DNA of 64,000 bases from Hsuehochloa calcarea (Eukaryota > Streptophyta > Magnoliopsida > Poales > Poaceae): contig CM070604.1 in the NCBI GenBank assembly GCA_036346395.1, positions 41,381,662 to 41,445,661 of the forward strand. The letters run 5' to 3'. The translations under genes were made by a program, and so were the position numbers. Below are positions 35,484 through 46,729 of the stretch, piece by piece. The number at the start of each line of letters is the position of its first letter. Position 1 is the first letter of the stretch. The notes beneath the pieces are model-generated. The model was not told where the DNA came from, did no database searches, and saw nothing but the letters and a program-made list of their open reading frames with translations.

Positions 35484-37256
35484 TGTTGGACCGAAAAGGC
35501 GACTAGAGGGGGGGTGAATAGGAGCACGCTCACTTTTTCACAAATAATGGATCCAATAATATTTTACTCCAGTAGCTATGGAAGCTATGAAGATCAGTAT
35601 ATCAGTACAGCGGAAGACTAATATTGAATCCAATAAACACCCCTAAGCAAGACTACAAACGATCAAAACACAAGATAGCAACTATCGGTCATGGCTGCGG
35701 CCGGACCACGGCCTTGGGCGGTCGGACCGATTTCAGTTTGGCCTCGATCGGTGGCTACGGCGGCCCGACCGCCACCTCCGTAACGTAAGAACAAAATCTA
35801 ATGACGAAGATGAAAATAGATGCAACTTTTGATCTACTAATCCAAACTTGATGAAACTTGGAACACACCTTCTCTATGATATCAGGAACCTATTCCAATC
35901 GAAATTTATGATAATTCTTGAAAGAATAAAGATCCTTTTTCGTTTGATCAAAGAAGGGTTCAAAACCGGGTCAAAACGAAAACTTGATCCAAGATCTTGC
36001 TCGTGGGTGATTGATGATCAAGATGATCCTAGATAGGTTCCCACACGTCACAGCAAGCTAGATCGCATGAATAATTCAATCAAAAACTCTCAGATCAAAG
36101 AAAGACCCAAAATCATCAAATAGAGAGAAAGAACGCAATGAGGCAAGACGTGATCAAACTTTCTCTAGATTGATTTGATATGATATGATATGGGCTTACA
36201 GCCTCTCCATCAATGGAGGACAATGCTCAATCCAAGAGCACAAAAATCACATCAAACTCTCTAAACCCTAGCCTCTACCAAAGCTCCCCCTAAGAAAATT
36301 AGGGTTTCCAAAATAGCAAAAAGGCGAAACAGTGGTGCAGCCACCACCCTCTCCTATTTATAGTGGAGGCTTAGTCCTTCTAGAAGTTTGACTCTATTGG
36401 AATCCCGTTAAGGCCCAAAACAAATGGGACACATATGCACGCATTTTAATGCGCCGTCTTTATCTCCTTTGACCTAACTAGCTACACCTTGCGCCATCTT
36501 GTGCCTCGGATTAGCTAATAGGTTATCCTTGTCCATCTTGTACCACGCTTGAGTACATTGACCTCACCCGGCATCGTTGATCGTTCTGGACCTCAGCTCT
36601 CCAAGCCTAGTCCCATCATCCTCGCCGTTGACCGTCGTTGACCACCAAGCAACCTGCACAACAATAGACAAGCAAACCGAATTTGGGAACAAGTTCTCTG
36701 CAACTTGACCCATGTTAGTCAAAACATGCATCATGCAACATATATGCCATGAAACTCATAACTTTGACCTAACACACGAATATCGCCGCCACACCGGGTG
36801 ACGAACAAAGTGAAAACCGGTCAGACCGCCCCTAGGGCCGGTCTGACCGCCGACCATGGCCAGTCTGACCACCACACATGGGCCGGTCAGACCGCCAGCA
36901 ATGATTTAGCCGATTTTCAGCCTCTGAAAACCGAAACCTAATGGAATTTTCAATCCAATAGGACTTTTGACTGGAGACTCCAAAAATTATGGGACCAAGT
37001 GCAATAGAATCCCCTCTCTTGCCTACACCCTCTATTTTTAACCCAGCTCAAAATAACACTTTTAAGTTCACCGGTCCGATCGCCGCCTATGGCCGGTCGG
37101 ACCGATTTGGGACCGGTCTGACCGCCATGCTACGACCGGTCAGACCGATTACTGCCTAACAGTTCTGAAACTTTGTCGAAGAAACGATAAACTCCAAACG
37201 CCATTGCCAATTGTCACATCATCCTAAGATCTGGGCATATCCCCATGATATCCACA
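35484..37256 (-). repeat. Solo LTR with CTTAT target duplication
   Basis: 1773 bp, TGTTGGACCG to ATATCCACA on +, flanked by CTTAT at 35479-35483 and 37257-37261. No coding motif or second LTR is present, so it is a solo LTR formed by recombination, or a very short element. On minus it starts TGTGGATATCATGGGG and has a strong TATA box CTATAAATAGG (36354-36364), followed by a long leader, so transcription would run on minus. GGTC-N-GACC palindromes cluster near both ends. Confidence 0.85.
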
Positions 37257-37261
37257 CTTAT

Positions 37262-37900
37262 TTTATTTTATGTTAAATTTTAGTTTTATTGTACTTGACA
37301 TGAACTCTTTAAGATCTAGACTGTTATAATCTGGACCTATCATGATCGACGGTGTAGATCTTTCTCTTTTTTCATCGATTAATGTGGAGATTTCTTGCCT
37401 AACGTGGTTGCTTCTTTTTATTCTGCTTAAGTAATCTGAATTATAATTGTTGGAATTTGTATCGAAATTAAATTACTAATTTTATTTTATTTTTTATTCC
37501 AAAATTTAATTTTTTTGTATTAGTATACAAATCTAATTACCATTTTTTTGTTTATTTCAAATTATAATTATATGGGGATTTTACATAGGAATTCACATGG
37601 AAATAAAATTGCTAAGTTATTTATTTTTATTCTAAATTTCAATTTTATTGTACTTGACATAGACTGTTTTACTTAGGAATTCGTATGGAAATCAAATTTC
37701 TTATTTTATTTTATTCTTTATTCCGAATTTCAGCTTTAATCAACTTGACATGGACTATTTCTTTTAATCTTAACTGTTATAATCTGGACTCACACGATCG
37801 ACGGTGTAGATCTTTATCGTTTTTTCACCAATTGACATGGGAATTTTTAACCATTGAGAGCGAATATTATGTTTTTTTTACTCTGGTTTAATAAGATAAT
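37262..37900. repeat. Degenerate AT-rich tandem repeat, right part
   Basis: Continues 26400-26983 with the same unit words (TTGTACTTGACATGAACT, TTTTACTTAGGAATTCGTATGG). It also contains a second repeat, ATCGACGGTGTAGATCTTT, at about 37345-37365 and 37797-37817, each preceded by CTGTTATAATCTGGAC. Confidence 0.6.
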
Positions 37901-38670
37901 ATATTCCCATCTTATTACTGTGCACCTTCTTTTTTTGAACTAATATTTACTATGCGCTGTTGATGCATTGCTTGGTTCGGCGGTATAGGGTTACTAGTAG
38001 ATAAGCCCAAGCACTGTCCTACTAAATACTATGACCTGTGCTACTCTGCCAATGAGGTAAACTGTGATGAGCTTCTCAATTATAACATTTGATGAGACAA
38101 AAAGCATCCGCAGATTCGCAATAGGTGAATATAATGTTCATCTGGAAAGTATCTGCAATAGATGAATATAATGTTCGTCTGGAAAGTTGCCGTGCCTTCT
38201 TGATTGAGCACAAGAAATATACAAGCTTTAACCTGCTACAGATAAGATGGCCAAGTTGTACCACGAGTCATGTGGCTTATCTTCTGCAAGTTGCCTTGCA
38301 TGGTTGTCACTCCTACTACAGTTTAATCACTATAGTTAGAGAAAAATGGGAGAGTAGCAGGCTGAAAGGAGTCCTTCCTTTTTCGCTCTATGGTTGTGGC
38401 TGCTTCAGATGTGTAGCTTTCATGGATAGAATTTACTCGTCAAGAGCCAAGCTGGATCAACAGTGTCTTCTTTGGAAAATCAGCAGGCTACAAAAGGAGT
38501 GTCCCAGAATTGAGGGACAGTTCTGTTCAGAGATTAGTACCCAGACCACTTTTTCTCTGGTAGCTTAGTAGCTTGTTCCCTCATGACGTATTGCTCGGTT
38601 CAACTGTAGTTCTTAGCTTCACTTGCTTGTTACTGTGATATCAACTTCTGCTTTTCTAATAGTACAACAC
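37901..38670. other. Spacer with one unassigned 147-codon frame
   Basis: A frame at 38125-38568 (+) reads MNIMFIWKVSAIDEYNVRLE onward and ends TTFSLVA. It has scattered Cys and Trp, no domain I know and ordinary base use. A 37-bp direct duplication (38118-38154 and 38155-38191, sharing GAATATAATGTTC and TCTGGAAAGT) lies at its start. It may be chance or a relic; I see no support for a working gene. Confidence 0.25.
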
Positions 38671-38675
38671 ATTTT

Positions 38676-38912
38676 TGTTGAGTTTGTCTCTGATACGAAT
38701 TTCCTTTCGTACTCCAATTCACAGTTCTACTTCTACATTGAATTTTTCATAGACTACCATAAATATATCCATATAGTCCATATAGAAGAGTACGAGCTTC
38801 ATTGTAAATATCTCCTCATATAATGATATTAACTTCGTGTGTCCGTCTAAAAGAGTTTTCCATATAAAATTTGTGTCTTCCATTCTTATTTTTATGTGTA
38901 TTATTTACAACA
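38676..38912 (+). repeat. 5' LTR of the old copia element
   Basis: 237 bp, starts TGTTGAGTTTG and ends ATTATTTACAACA. It shares CAGTTCTACTTCTACA, AAATATCTCCTCATATA and ATTATTTACAACA with 56267-56533. Confidence 0.85.
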
Positions 38913-38915
38913 AGC

Positions 38916-38926
38916 GGTATAAAAGC
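38916..38926 (+). other. Degenerate primer binding site
   Basis: GGTATAAAAGC lies three bases past the LTR; it resembles the GGTATCAGAGC initiator-Met site with two substitutions. Confidence 0.6.
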
Positions 38927-39314
38927 TTATGAGATTCGATCGGGAAAAAAAAAATCATTTGATCGACTTTGCTCGCAGCCCGCGAGTTGTCCGTGTGCAA
39001 GGAGGGGACAACCGCCTGCGCATGTCCAATCGGAACGAAGCGCTTCACAAGACCGAAGCGAACTCGATCCGTTCATGATTTCCCAAACAGGCATCAATTT
39101 TGAAGCAAAGTTCGAGTCGCGTAATCTCGAAGAGCAAAAGTGGTCGGCCAGTTCGTCTGCCCAGAATCGAACTATCCGTGACAGCCAAATAGCAAATCCA
39201 TCCAAAAGTGTTACGTGCACACGGAAGTCTACCAACAAGCTAGCAAGATCTTCATTGCTTTGAGTACACGGAAGTGTACCAAGGAAGTCAATTCAGGATT
39301 TCTTTTGCATAGTG

Positions 39315-39900
39315 ACTTTAAAGTATGATCTTCCACGGTTGGATCGAGACACGAGGTTTTCTCTATGGCAAGTCAAGATATGAGCTGTTCTTGCATAGCT
39401 CGATTAGGATGACACTTTATTGGAGATCGACAAGATGCCCGTTGCAAGGTCACTTGAGAAGAAGCAAAGAAAAGATCGTAATACCTTATCTCAGATTAAT
39501 CTTTATCTATCAAATAATATTCTGCAGGAAGTTTTGAAGGAGAAGAGTGATGCCACATTATGGTTGAAATTGGAACATATTTTCATGACCAAAGATCTTA
39601 CCAGTGAGATGCATTTGAAGCAGAAGCTTTATTCGCACAAGATGGCGGGAGGCAAGTCATTATTCAACCATCTGACAGCATTCAAAGAAGTAGTCTCGGA
39701 TCTCGAGTCTATGGGGGTAAAATACGATGATGAAGATTTAGGTCTTATTCTTTTATGCTCCCTGCCTAGTTCATACTCTACGTTCAGAGATATATTCTAT
39801 ATAGTCGAGATACTCTTACACTTAATGAAGTCTATGAAGCATTGCATGCGAACGAAAATATGAAATTCATGATTCCAAATGAAAGTTCAAATTCAAATGC
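39315..39900 (+). pseudogene. Copia gag (UBN2-type)
   Basis: The start reads LKYDLPRLDRDTRFSL, with a stop soon after, then a longer frame from 39420: LYLSNNILQEVLKEKSDATL, WLKLEHIFMTKDLTSEMHLK, FNHLTAFKEVVSDLESMGVK and DEDLGLILLCSLPSSYSTFR. These are the standard blocks of copia gag (UBN2 family). A frameshift after YSTFRDI cuts the C-terminus. Confidence 0.88.
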
Positions 39901-39967
39901 AGAAGGCCTGATTGTCCGTGGCATACACCATGAGAGGAGTTGAAACGACGATTCCAGAGCCAAAAGC

Positions 39968-40153
39968 TTGAGCAAAAATTACAAAGCCGGATCAAAATTC
40001 AGATGCAGGTACAAGTCATATAAGTATTGCAAGAAAGACAGACATGACATATCTGAGTGCTGGTGGGTAAAGAAAAAGGAGAAAATGAATAACAATTTCA
40101 AGAAGGATCAACGAGAGGATGATGCTAAAGCCACCATTGTTACTAAGCAATAA
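39968..40153 (+). pseudogene. Copia nucleocapsid zinc knuckle, damaged
   Basis: YKYCKKDRHDISECWWVKKK aligns to the CX2CX4HX4C knuckle, but the first Cys position is Tyr (TAT, from a likely TGT). The following lysine-rich tail is typical. RNA binding would be lost. Confidence 0.8.
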
Positions 40154-40199
40154 TCGATAGAGATGTTCGCGTTGCCTTTGTCGGTAATTCTAAAGCCGG

Positions 40200-41600
40200 T
40201 GATGAGTGAATTCTTGATACAACATGCACTTTCCACATGAGTCCGAACCGAGATTGGTTCATGAATTATAAAGCTACGCTAAGTTGTTCTATATTGATGG
40301 GTGATAATTCACCATGCAAGATTGCAGGCATTCATTCTATCCATATCAAGACGTTTGATGGCACTATCAGAACTTTATTGAATGTTTGACACATTCCGGG
40401 TTTGAAGATAAATCTTATCTCAATGAGTACTCTTGATGCTAAAGGGTACAAGTATTCAGGTGGAGGTGGAATTCTCAAGATCTCCAAAGGATCTCTTGTT
40501 GTGATGAAATATGATATAAAAGTTGTCAACTTATATCATCTGCAAGGTACTATAATTTTAGGTAATGTTGTTGTTGCCTCAAATAATTCATCTGATTCGG
40601 ATGCTACTAATCTTTGGCATATGCATCTGGGACATATGAGTGAAATTAGCATGATGGAGTTATGCAAAAGAGGACTCCTTGATGGTCAAAGCATCGACAA
40701 GTCAAAGTTTTGTAAACACTGTGTCTTCGGCAAGCAAAAGCGGGTGAAGTTCAACACATCAATTCACTCTACAAAAGGCATGTTGGATTGTGTTCACTAT
40801 GATTTATGGGAAGAATCCCGTGTTCCGTCCCTTGGAGGAGCTGGCTACATGTTGACTATCATTGATGATTATTCAAAAAGAGTTTGGCCATATTTCATGA
40901 AGCACAAATTGGATGTGTTCAAAACATTCAAGGAGTGAAAAATTGTGATTAAAAAATAATCTGGTAAGCGTGTCAAGAAGCTATGTACTGATAATGGCTT
41001 GGATTTCTGTTCTGGAGAATTTAAAGCTCCATGCAGATCAGAAGGTATTGTGAGATATTACATTATCCTAGGTAATCCTCGGCAAAATGGTGTGGTTGAA
41101 TGCTTGAACAGAATCATTATGGAGAAGGTATGTTGCATGTTATCTAACTCTGGCTTATCTAGGAGATATTGGGTTGAAGTCGCGTCCACTGTTTGTTATT
41201 TGATCCATCGGTCACCCAACCTAGCAATTGATAAGACTCCAATTAAAGAATAGTCTAGTTCTCCAACAGATTATTTAAGTTTAAGAATATTTGGTTGTCC
41301 TGCTTATGCTCATGTTAACAATGGTAATTGGATCCTAGTGCCGCTAAGTGCATTTTTTTGGTTATAAACCTAGTGTGAAAGGATATAAATTGTGGAATCT
41401 GAGAAGTACAAAGGTGGTTATTAACAGAAGTATTACTTTTGATAAATCTACTATGTTGCATGACAAACCATCTATTGATGTTCACATTGAGAAGCCGCGG
41501 AAATCAAGTGTACATGTGGAGCATGTTATTGATTCAGGATCTACACCAGAAACTAAAAAGGAAAACACACAGGATGTTCATGTTGTCTTTTAACTACCAC
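40200..41600 (+). pseudogene. Copia protease and integrase
   Basis: Protease reads ILDTTCTFHMSPNRDWF; the active site is DTT rather than DS/TG or DTA. GAG-pre-integrase follows: LWHMHLGHMSEISMMELCKR with the zinc-binding His pair, then CKHCVFGKQKRVKF. The DDE triad is visible as Asp in VHYDLWE, Asp in LCTDNGLDF, and Glu in PRQNGVVECL. Stops occur after FKTFKE and TPIKE, and frame is lost after 41340. Confidence 0.88.
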
Positions 41601-42241
41601 AACGTTCTGTTGCAGCTAACAGACCTAAAAGGATCAAGCTCCCAAGAGATTGATTGCAGAAGCTTATGTTGTTTCTTACGCTTTTAATGTAGCAGAAGAG
41701 ATTGAAGGTACTGTAGAACCTTCCACTTCTTTAGAGGTTATCTCTTCGGGTGATTCAGAGATATGGATGGTTGCCATGCATGATGAGATGCAATCTCTTG
41801 AGAAGAATGACACTTGGAAGGTGGTCAAACTGTCAATTGATAAGAATACTATTCGCCACAAATGGATCTTCAAGAAGAAATAATGCACTTCACCAACCAA
41901 AGAGGTTAGGTACAAGGCAAGGTTCGCTGTTAAAGGATACAAAAAATTACAAGTATTGATTTCACAAGGCTCACTTTACTCAGCATAATTTTTATGTATG
42001 ATTATGTGTTTGAACAATTGGTTGTGAAAATTACATTCTTACATGGGGAATTGGAGGAAGACATTTATATGGAGTAACCGGAAGATTTTTTTTCTTCAGA
42101 AAAGGAGAATTATGCTTACAAGTTGAAGAAATCCCTTTATGGTCTGAAGCACTCACCCAGACACTGGTACAAGAGATTTGACTTCTTTATGATCACTCAA
42201 GATTTCAAAAGATTTGATTATGATAGATGTGTTTATTTGAA

Positions 42242-42370
42242 GACTTTCATGACACAACTATTTATTTGCTCCTATATATTAATGATATGATGATTGCTGC
42301 AAAAGACTTTTATGACACATCTATTTATTTGCTCATATATATTAATGATATGATGATTGCTGCAAAAGAC
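42242..42370 (+). repeat. 63-bp tandem duplication over the RT active site
   Basis: Two units (42242-42304 and 42305-42367) are nearly identical and each encodes FYDTSIYLLIYINDMMIAAK-like sequence. The length is a multiple of three, so the frame is kept. Confidence 0.9.
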
Positions 42371-42878
42371 AGAGTATACATTTCAAAGTTGAAGGCACAA
42401 TTGAGTAGTGAATGTGAGATGAAGGATCTCCGTACAGCAAAGAAGATTCTTGGTATGTAAATTGCTAGAAATAGACAGTTTAAAAAATTATACATGAGTT
42501 AGAAAGAGTATGTTGGTAAAGTTCTTCGTCATTTCAACATGTATAAGGCTAAACCGTTGAATACTCAGTTAGCTGCACATTTCAAACTTTTCTTGAGTGT
42601 CATGTTCACTATCAGATGAAGTTGGGTACATGTCTAGAGTTTTATATGTCAGTGTAGTTGGTTCACTTATATATGCCATTGTATGTTCTCGCCCTGATTT
42701 ATCTCAAGCATTAATTGTTGTTAGTAGATACATGGCTACTCCTGGCAAAGAGCATTGGAAAGCAGTTTAATGGATTTTCAGATAGTTGCGGGGCACATCT
42801 AATGCTTGTTTACAACTTGGGAATACCAAAGATAGAATCTTTGGTTATGTGGACTAAGATAAGAGAAGATCTCTTACT

Positions 42879-42883
42879 GGTTA
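42879..42883. repeat. Target-site duplication GGTTA, left copy
   Basis: Identical to 55787-55791; joining the flanks restores the continuous copia RNase H reading LTGYVFTVEG. Confidence 0.94.
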
Positions 42884-43004
42884 TGACGAGGATCTAATAA
42901 TCCTCATTTTATCTTTTATCTATAATTCTTATTATGGGTAAATATGATGTCACATAGTCCCCAGAAGTACCCCTTATATCTATAAGGGAGAGGCCTAACA
43001 AGTA

Positions 43005-43142
43005 ATTGTAAGTTCTTCTACAATCATCCCCATAGTCGTAAGTCTTGCTACGACTATATCATGGTCGTAAGTCCTTCTACGACCACTACATAGTCGTAAG
43101 TCCTTCTACGACTGCTACCTGGTCGTAAGTCCTTCTACGACT
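43005..43142. repeat. Hairpin array in U3, five units, 29-bp period
   Basis: Units start at 43005, 43034, 43063, 43092 and 43121, exactly 29 bp apart. Each is an inverted repeat with an 8-nt loop (AGTnnTTC in four of the five). Arms are ATTGTA/TACAAT, AGTCGTA/TACGACT, GGTCGTA/TACGACC, AGTCGTA/TACGACT and GGTCGTA/TACGACT. Changes in one arm are matched in the other except at the edge of the last unit. Position upstream of the TATA box suggests protein-binding sites or a structured DNA element; this is inference. Confidence 0.88.
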
Positions 43143-43380
43143 GTAAACTACGACCACCTTATAATCAAACCTACAAAGCAGTGGGTCCAATTGATTAAGG
43201 AATCCGAACGGCTCGCACGCACTATTATTCCGCTTATTAATGGTGTGTAATTACCCCATTATCTCTCGAAGATAATTGCGACGGCGTGAAGAAGCCGAGG
43301 CGCCGTAATTACTACCATCATGCGCCTGCATCGATTAATTAGGCGATCTCCCGCAGACAAAACGGCTACTTCTTCACGAC

Positions 43381-43389
43381 TATATAAGG
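43381..43389 (+). promoter_or_regulatory. LTR TATA box
   Basis: TATATAAGG sits about 500 bp into the LTR and recurs at 55521-55529. Transcription should start about 30 bp downstream. Confidence 0.75.
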
Positions 43390-43644
43390 GCATCAATCGA
43401 GGGATAAAGGGAGGACACAAATAACAAGAGCTAGTCAAGTAGAAACACAAGTGCTATTCTCTCAGTAAGAGTCTTAGTCTTTACTTGATCATCAAGAATA
43501 CCATACACACAGATTAGGTTATTATTCTCTCCGAGAAGGCCCAACTCGCCTAAACATCCCGTGTCAATCCACTCGCGTGATCTCATCTCTAGGAGACTTC
43601 AATCAAACAATCTTTACGTAAGATCGGTTCTAATACACCGGCGC

Positions 43645-43662
43645 TGGCGCCGATCGTGGGGA
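43645..43662 (+). other. Primer binding site, tRNA-Asp-like
   Basis: TGGCGCCGATCGTGGGGA follows the LTR. TGGCGCCG followed shortly by GGGGA matches the primer-site type used by Tat/Athila elements, thought to pair with Asp tRNA. The middle bases differ. Confidence 0.75.
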
Positions 43663-43709
43663 TCTTCCTAATCTCTTGTCAACATACTCTTTTCCAATCT
43701 CATGCAAGC

Positions 43710-45510
43710 ATGGCAGAGAATGGAACGAGGAGAACTGGTTTGACTTGGCAGACACGCAGACATCGACATGGATGCCGGTTTCGACTACGAGCCGAGTGAT
43801 GCATCCGCCGATGGTGATGTTCCTCCGAGATTATTCTCCAGAAACCATCCCATCAATGGAGTTGAGGAGGATCCTTATCCCCACAACGATACGCCCTACA
43901 GAGGAGCCAATTCCTCAAAGGACAAGGGTCAATCCGACTGTAACCGCACCTGTGAGGACTCACAACACGACGAGAGTTTTTCCTCCAAGTGTTCAAGTCC
44001 CCTAAGGCGGTCCGACCGTGAGACAAGTTCTACGAGCCACCATTCCAGACTCCACCAACATCCGGTGATCCTCTCTCGTGGTAACTCCAGAGGGTGGGAT
44101 CAAGCATGCTTTCCCTACAATACGACCGCCTCTCCGCAGATCTCATTTATGACGGAGATGCTTATAACCCGAGTTCCCTACCGGAGGGGATTACTCCAAG
44201 TCGCCAGATGGTGTCTCTCGAGCACTCCTCAAGCGGGAGGCCTCTGCGCAAGTGAGAATCATCAACGGAGGTCTTCGCCCTTCCTCAAATCGTAGTCACC
44301 TCATGGAGGCCGAAATGAGAACCTCCCCAAGATCACGACCGCGCCTCCTCGTAGTAATGGCAAGGGAACCGCCGGTGACAGAGAGAACCAACACTGATGA
44401 ACGCGAGGGAAATCTCGACATTCTCGCACTCCATCGAGAAGGCCTCAAAGATCCGAGGAAGAGGATTTTGAGGTCATTCAAGAAAGAAAATTGCAGCCGT
44501 AAGAACCCGCTCGGCGATTCAACATCGCCGCAGGAGGTACAAGAACTCAGACATCAACGACTTGCTCGAGAATCCCAATCAAGAGCTTGCTCGAACGCTG
44601 TGGTATGATCTCTTTGTCGAGGAGATTGCGCAAAGGCTTCGAATCAGAATGACAAGACCGAAGTACTCGTCAACAACATTCGTAGTCGTAGTAATGCGAT
44701 TTCTCACCTACCAACAATCGAATACTTCTCACGTAGGAATCGACACGGCAATAAGTCACATCGATCCCCTACTTGAGAAATACTTTTCGATCGGCCGATG
44801 ATCAAGTAGCCTCCGAGGAGGTGATCATTCACTACTCCGCAAAGAAATTCACAACGGTGGAGTACGAGGAGTATTCCTCAAGAATCGAGACCTACAACAG
44901 ACAAAGTCACCGCTGTCGGTATCGTCAGATACGATCACCGGCGACATTAACCCTTCTTTCCTACAAAGAAGGCGCTAAGAAGTAATTACCGGATGCCGCA
45001 TTTTCGCCGACCTTCGAGCAGCACACGCCACCTCATTTTCGACCAAAGGAACATGGAGAAATTTGATGGATCTCAAAATCCCATCGAATTTCTTCAGATC
45101 TATACAACACCGTCCGAGCAAAGCAGGAGGAGGAGAGCATGTAATGGCGAATTACCTTCCGATCGTTTGAAGGATCCGCCGATCGTGGTTATTAAACCAA
45201 CCTTTCGAGTCGATCTACTTGGCAACACCTCGCGATCTTCTACAAGCAAATTTTCAAGGCACATACAATCGCCTCGAAAGGAAGACGACTTGCACCGGAT
45301 CAAATGTAACAACAACGAGCCTTTGCGCTAATTCATCAAACGCTTTAGTCAGTTCGTAATTCAATTCCGAAATTTCGATTCTCCGTGATCGTGGCTTTTA
45401 AGCAAGGAGTCCGTAGTAGAAGAATAACGGAGGATATTGCTTTGAATCCTCCTAACACCGCTGTCGAACTCTTCGAAATGGCCGATCGATATGCAATCGC
45501 TTCGAGGCAA
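43710..45510 (+). pseudogene. Tat-type gag
   Basis: An ATG at 43710 starts MAENGTRRTGLTW and soon meets a stop. The N-terminal 1.2 kb is arginine- and proline-rich in several broken frames. The capsid part is clear at 45050-45500: KFDGSQNPIEFLQIYTT, then EDDLHRIKCNNNEPLR, FIKRFSQFVIQF and ITEDIALNPPNTAVELFEMA. The order matches plant Tat gag. Several frameshifts separate these blocks. Confidence 0.85.
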
Positions 45511-45519
45511 TGAATGGAA

Positions 45520-46720
45520 CAATACTATCGATCGAGAAACGCACACGCTCGAGAGCCGTGAGGTTGGTAAGGACAAAAAGCAAAAAGTCCAAGAAGAAAA
45601 TAAAAATCAAAAGCCACAAACCGCTGGTTTCAAGGAGGTCTTGGCCGTGAAAGATAGAGAGCCACAAACCACCAAGTCGATCCTCGATCAAGGCAAAGGT
45701 AAGCGCCCGATCGTAGGAACGACAAACCAAGGTGGTGTCCTTTTCACAAAAAGAAGGACATGACCTCCGAGAATCGCCGAAGTTTTCCAAAGGAAGCTCG
45801 AGGACTACTACAATGGCAAGCACCGCCCCTACTCGAAAGGTGTAGGACATACGAGTGGCCAAAAGTCGCCGATGATGAGGAGATGCTGCTCCAAGATCCG
45901 CAACATACCGTTGAGCATATCTACGAGGATCATCTAGATACGACTCCAAACGACAACTTAAAGTCACGGACGAGAGGTAAATTCCATACATACTCCTCTC
46001 ACAATAAATTACCAAGTGGCTCGAAGTTACCATCTCTTTGAGAAGGACGATCGCCTGATCACTATGAGTCGATCAGTCGATTCGACAGGGATGAACCCAC
46101 CATCAACAACCGCCGGGTCAATCGAGTGTTAGTTGATGGTGGCGCTTGAAACATATTATTTACTAAAGCCCCGACGAGATGCAAGTACCAGATTAGTAAG
46201 GCTTCAGACGATATTCCTTTCATGGAATCGCATCGGGTCTTCGCCAAACCCATTGGCCAAGTTTCTTCCTTTAACATTTGGCTCACCAAGTAATTTCGTG
46301 ACGAGAAAGTCTCTTTGATGTGGTCGATTTCGACACGCATATAACGCCATACTCTGACGACCAACTTTGGCAAAATTCTTAATGGCTACTCATTATGGGT
46401 ATCAATGTCTTAAGATGCCAGTCCCAAAGGAGTGATCACAATTCAATGTGACAAAAGATGGCGATAGTCACGATCGCCGATCCTCGAGATGGTTGGTCAA
46501 ATACCAACTCGAGATGAAAGTCACCTTCGACTAGCAAGTCGGCTTCAAAGTCGCACTAAAGCCGAACGACTGTCAAAGAGGTTCCTCCGACGCAGAGAAA
46601 CCTCAAGATCGCTCGCATTGGGGAGACTTCCGACCCCAAATAGGAAGACGCCTCATTACCTTCCTCCGAGCTAACGCAGATGTCTTTGCGTGGCAAGCAT
46701 CCGACATGCCCGAGTCCCTG
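45520..46720 (+). pseudogene. Tat-type gag end and protease
   Basis: A lysine-rich stretch (GKDKKQKVQEENKNQKPQ) leads to a WCPFHKKKDMTSENRR block, a Cys/His region that in relatives is the nucleocapsid. Protease follows with its active site in NRRVNRVLVDGGA (about 46110-46148) and the end block YNAILGRPTLAKFLMATHYG (about 46345-46400, after a frameshift). A stop directly after DGGA disables it. Confidence 0.75.
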
Positions 46721-46729
46721 TGGAGGTGA

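Larger units (their letters stand above)
41650..42883 (+). pseudogene. Copia reverse transcriptase and start of RNase H
   Basis: MVAMHDEMQSLEKNDTWKVV and IRHKWIFKKK open the RT; KARFAVKGY follows a stop. A later frame reads PFMV..HSPRHWYKRFD-like sequence in pieces, then the active-site region YINDMMIAAKD, where the usual YVDDM has become YINDM. This stretch is duplicated in tandem. CEMKDLRTAKKILGM and SRVLYVSVVGSL-like blocks follow. It is cut at 42883 by the guest element. Confidence 0.82.
42884..43642 (+). repeat. 5' LTR of the Tat-type element
   Basis: Starts TGACGAGGATCTAATAATCC. It contains a 29-bp-period hairpin array (43005-43142) upstream of a TATA box (43381-43389). The end reads CACCGGCG here, where the 3' LTR has CACCGACA, so the exact boundary is approximate. 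Confidence 0.9.

Noticed and set aside
38125..38568. 147-codon frame as a real gene
   Set aside because: No known domain, no promoter or splice context, and it begins in a short direct duplication; kept only as a note.
43005..43142. CRISPR-like array (palindromic units at regular 29-bp spacing)
   Set aside because: The DNA is from a plant LTR, the gaps between hairpins are only about 7 bp, and there are no unique spacers or cas genes. It is a tandem hairpin repeat.
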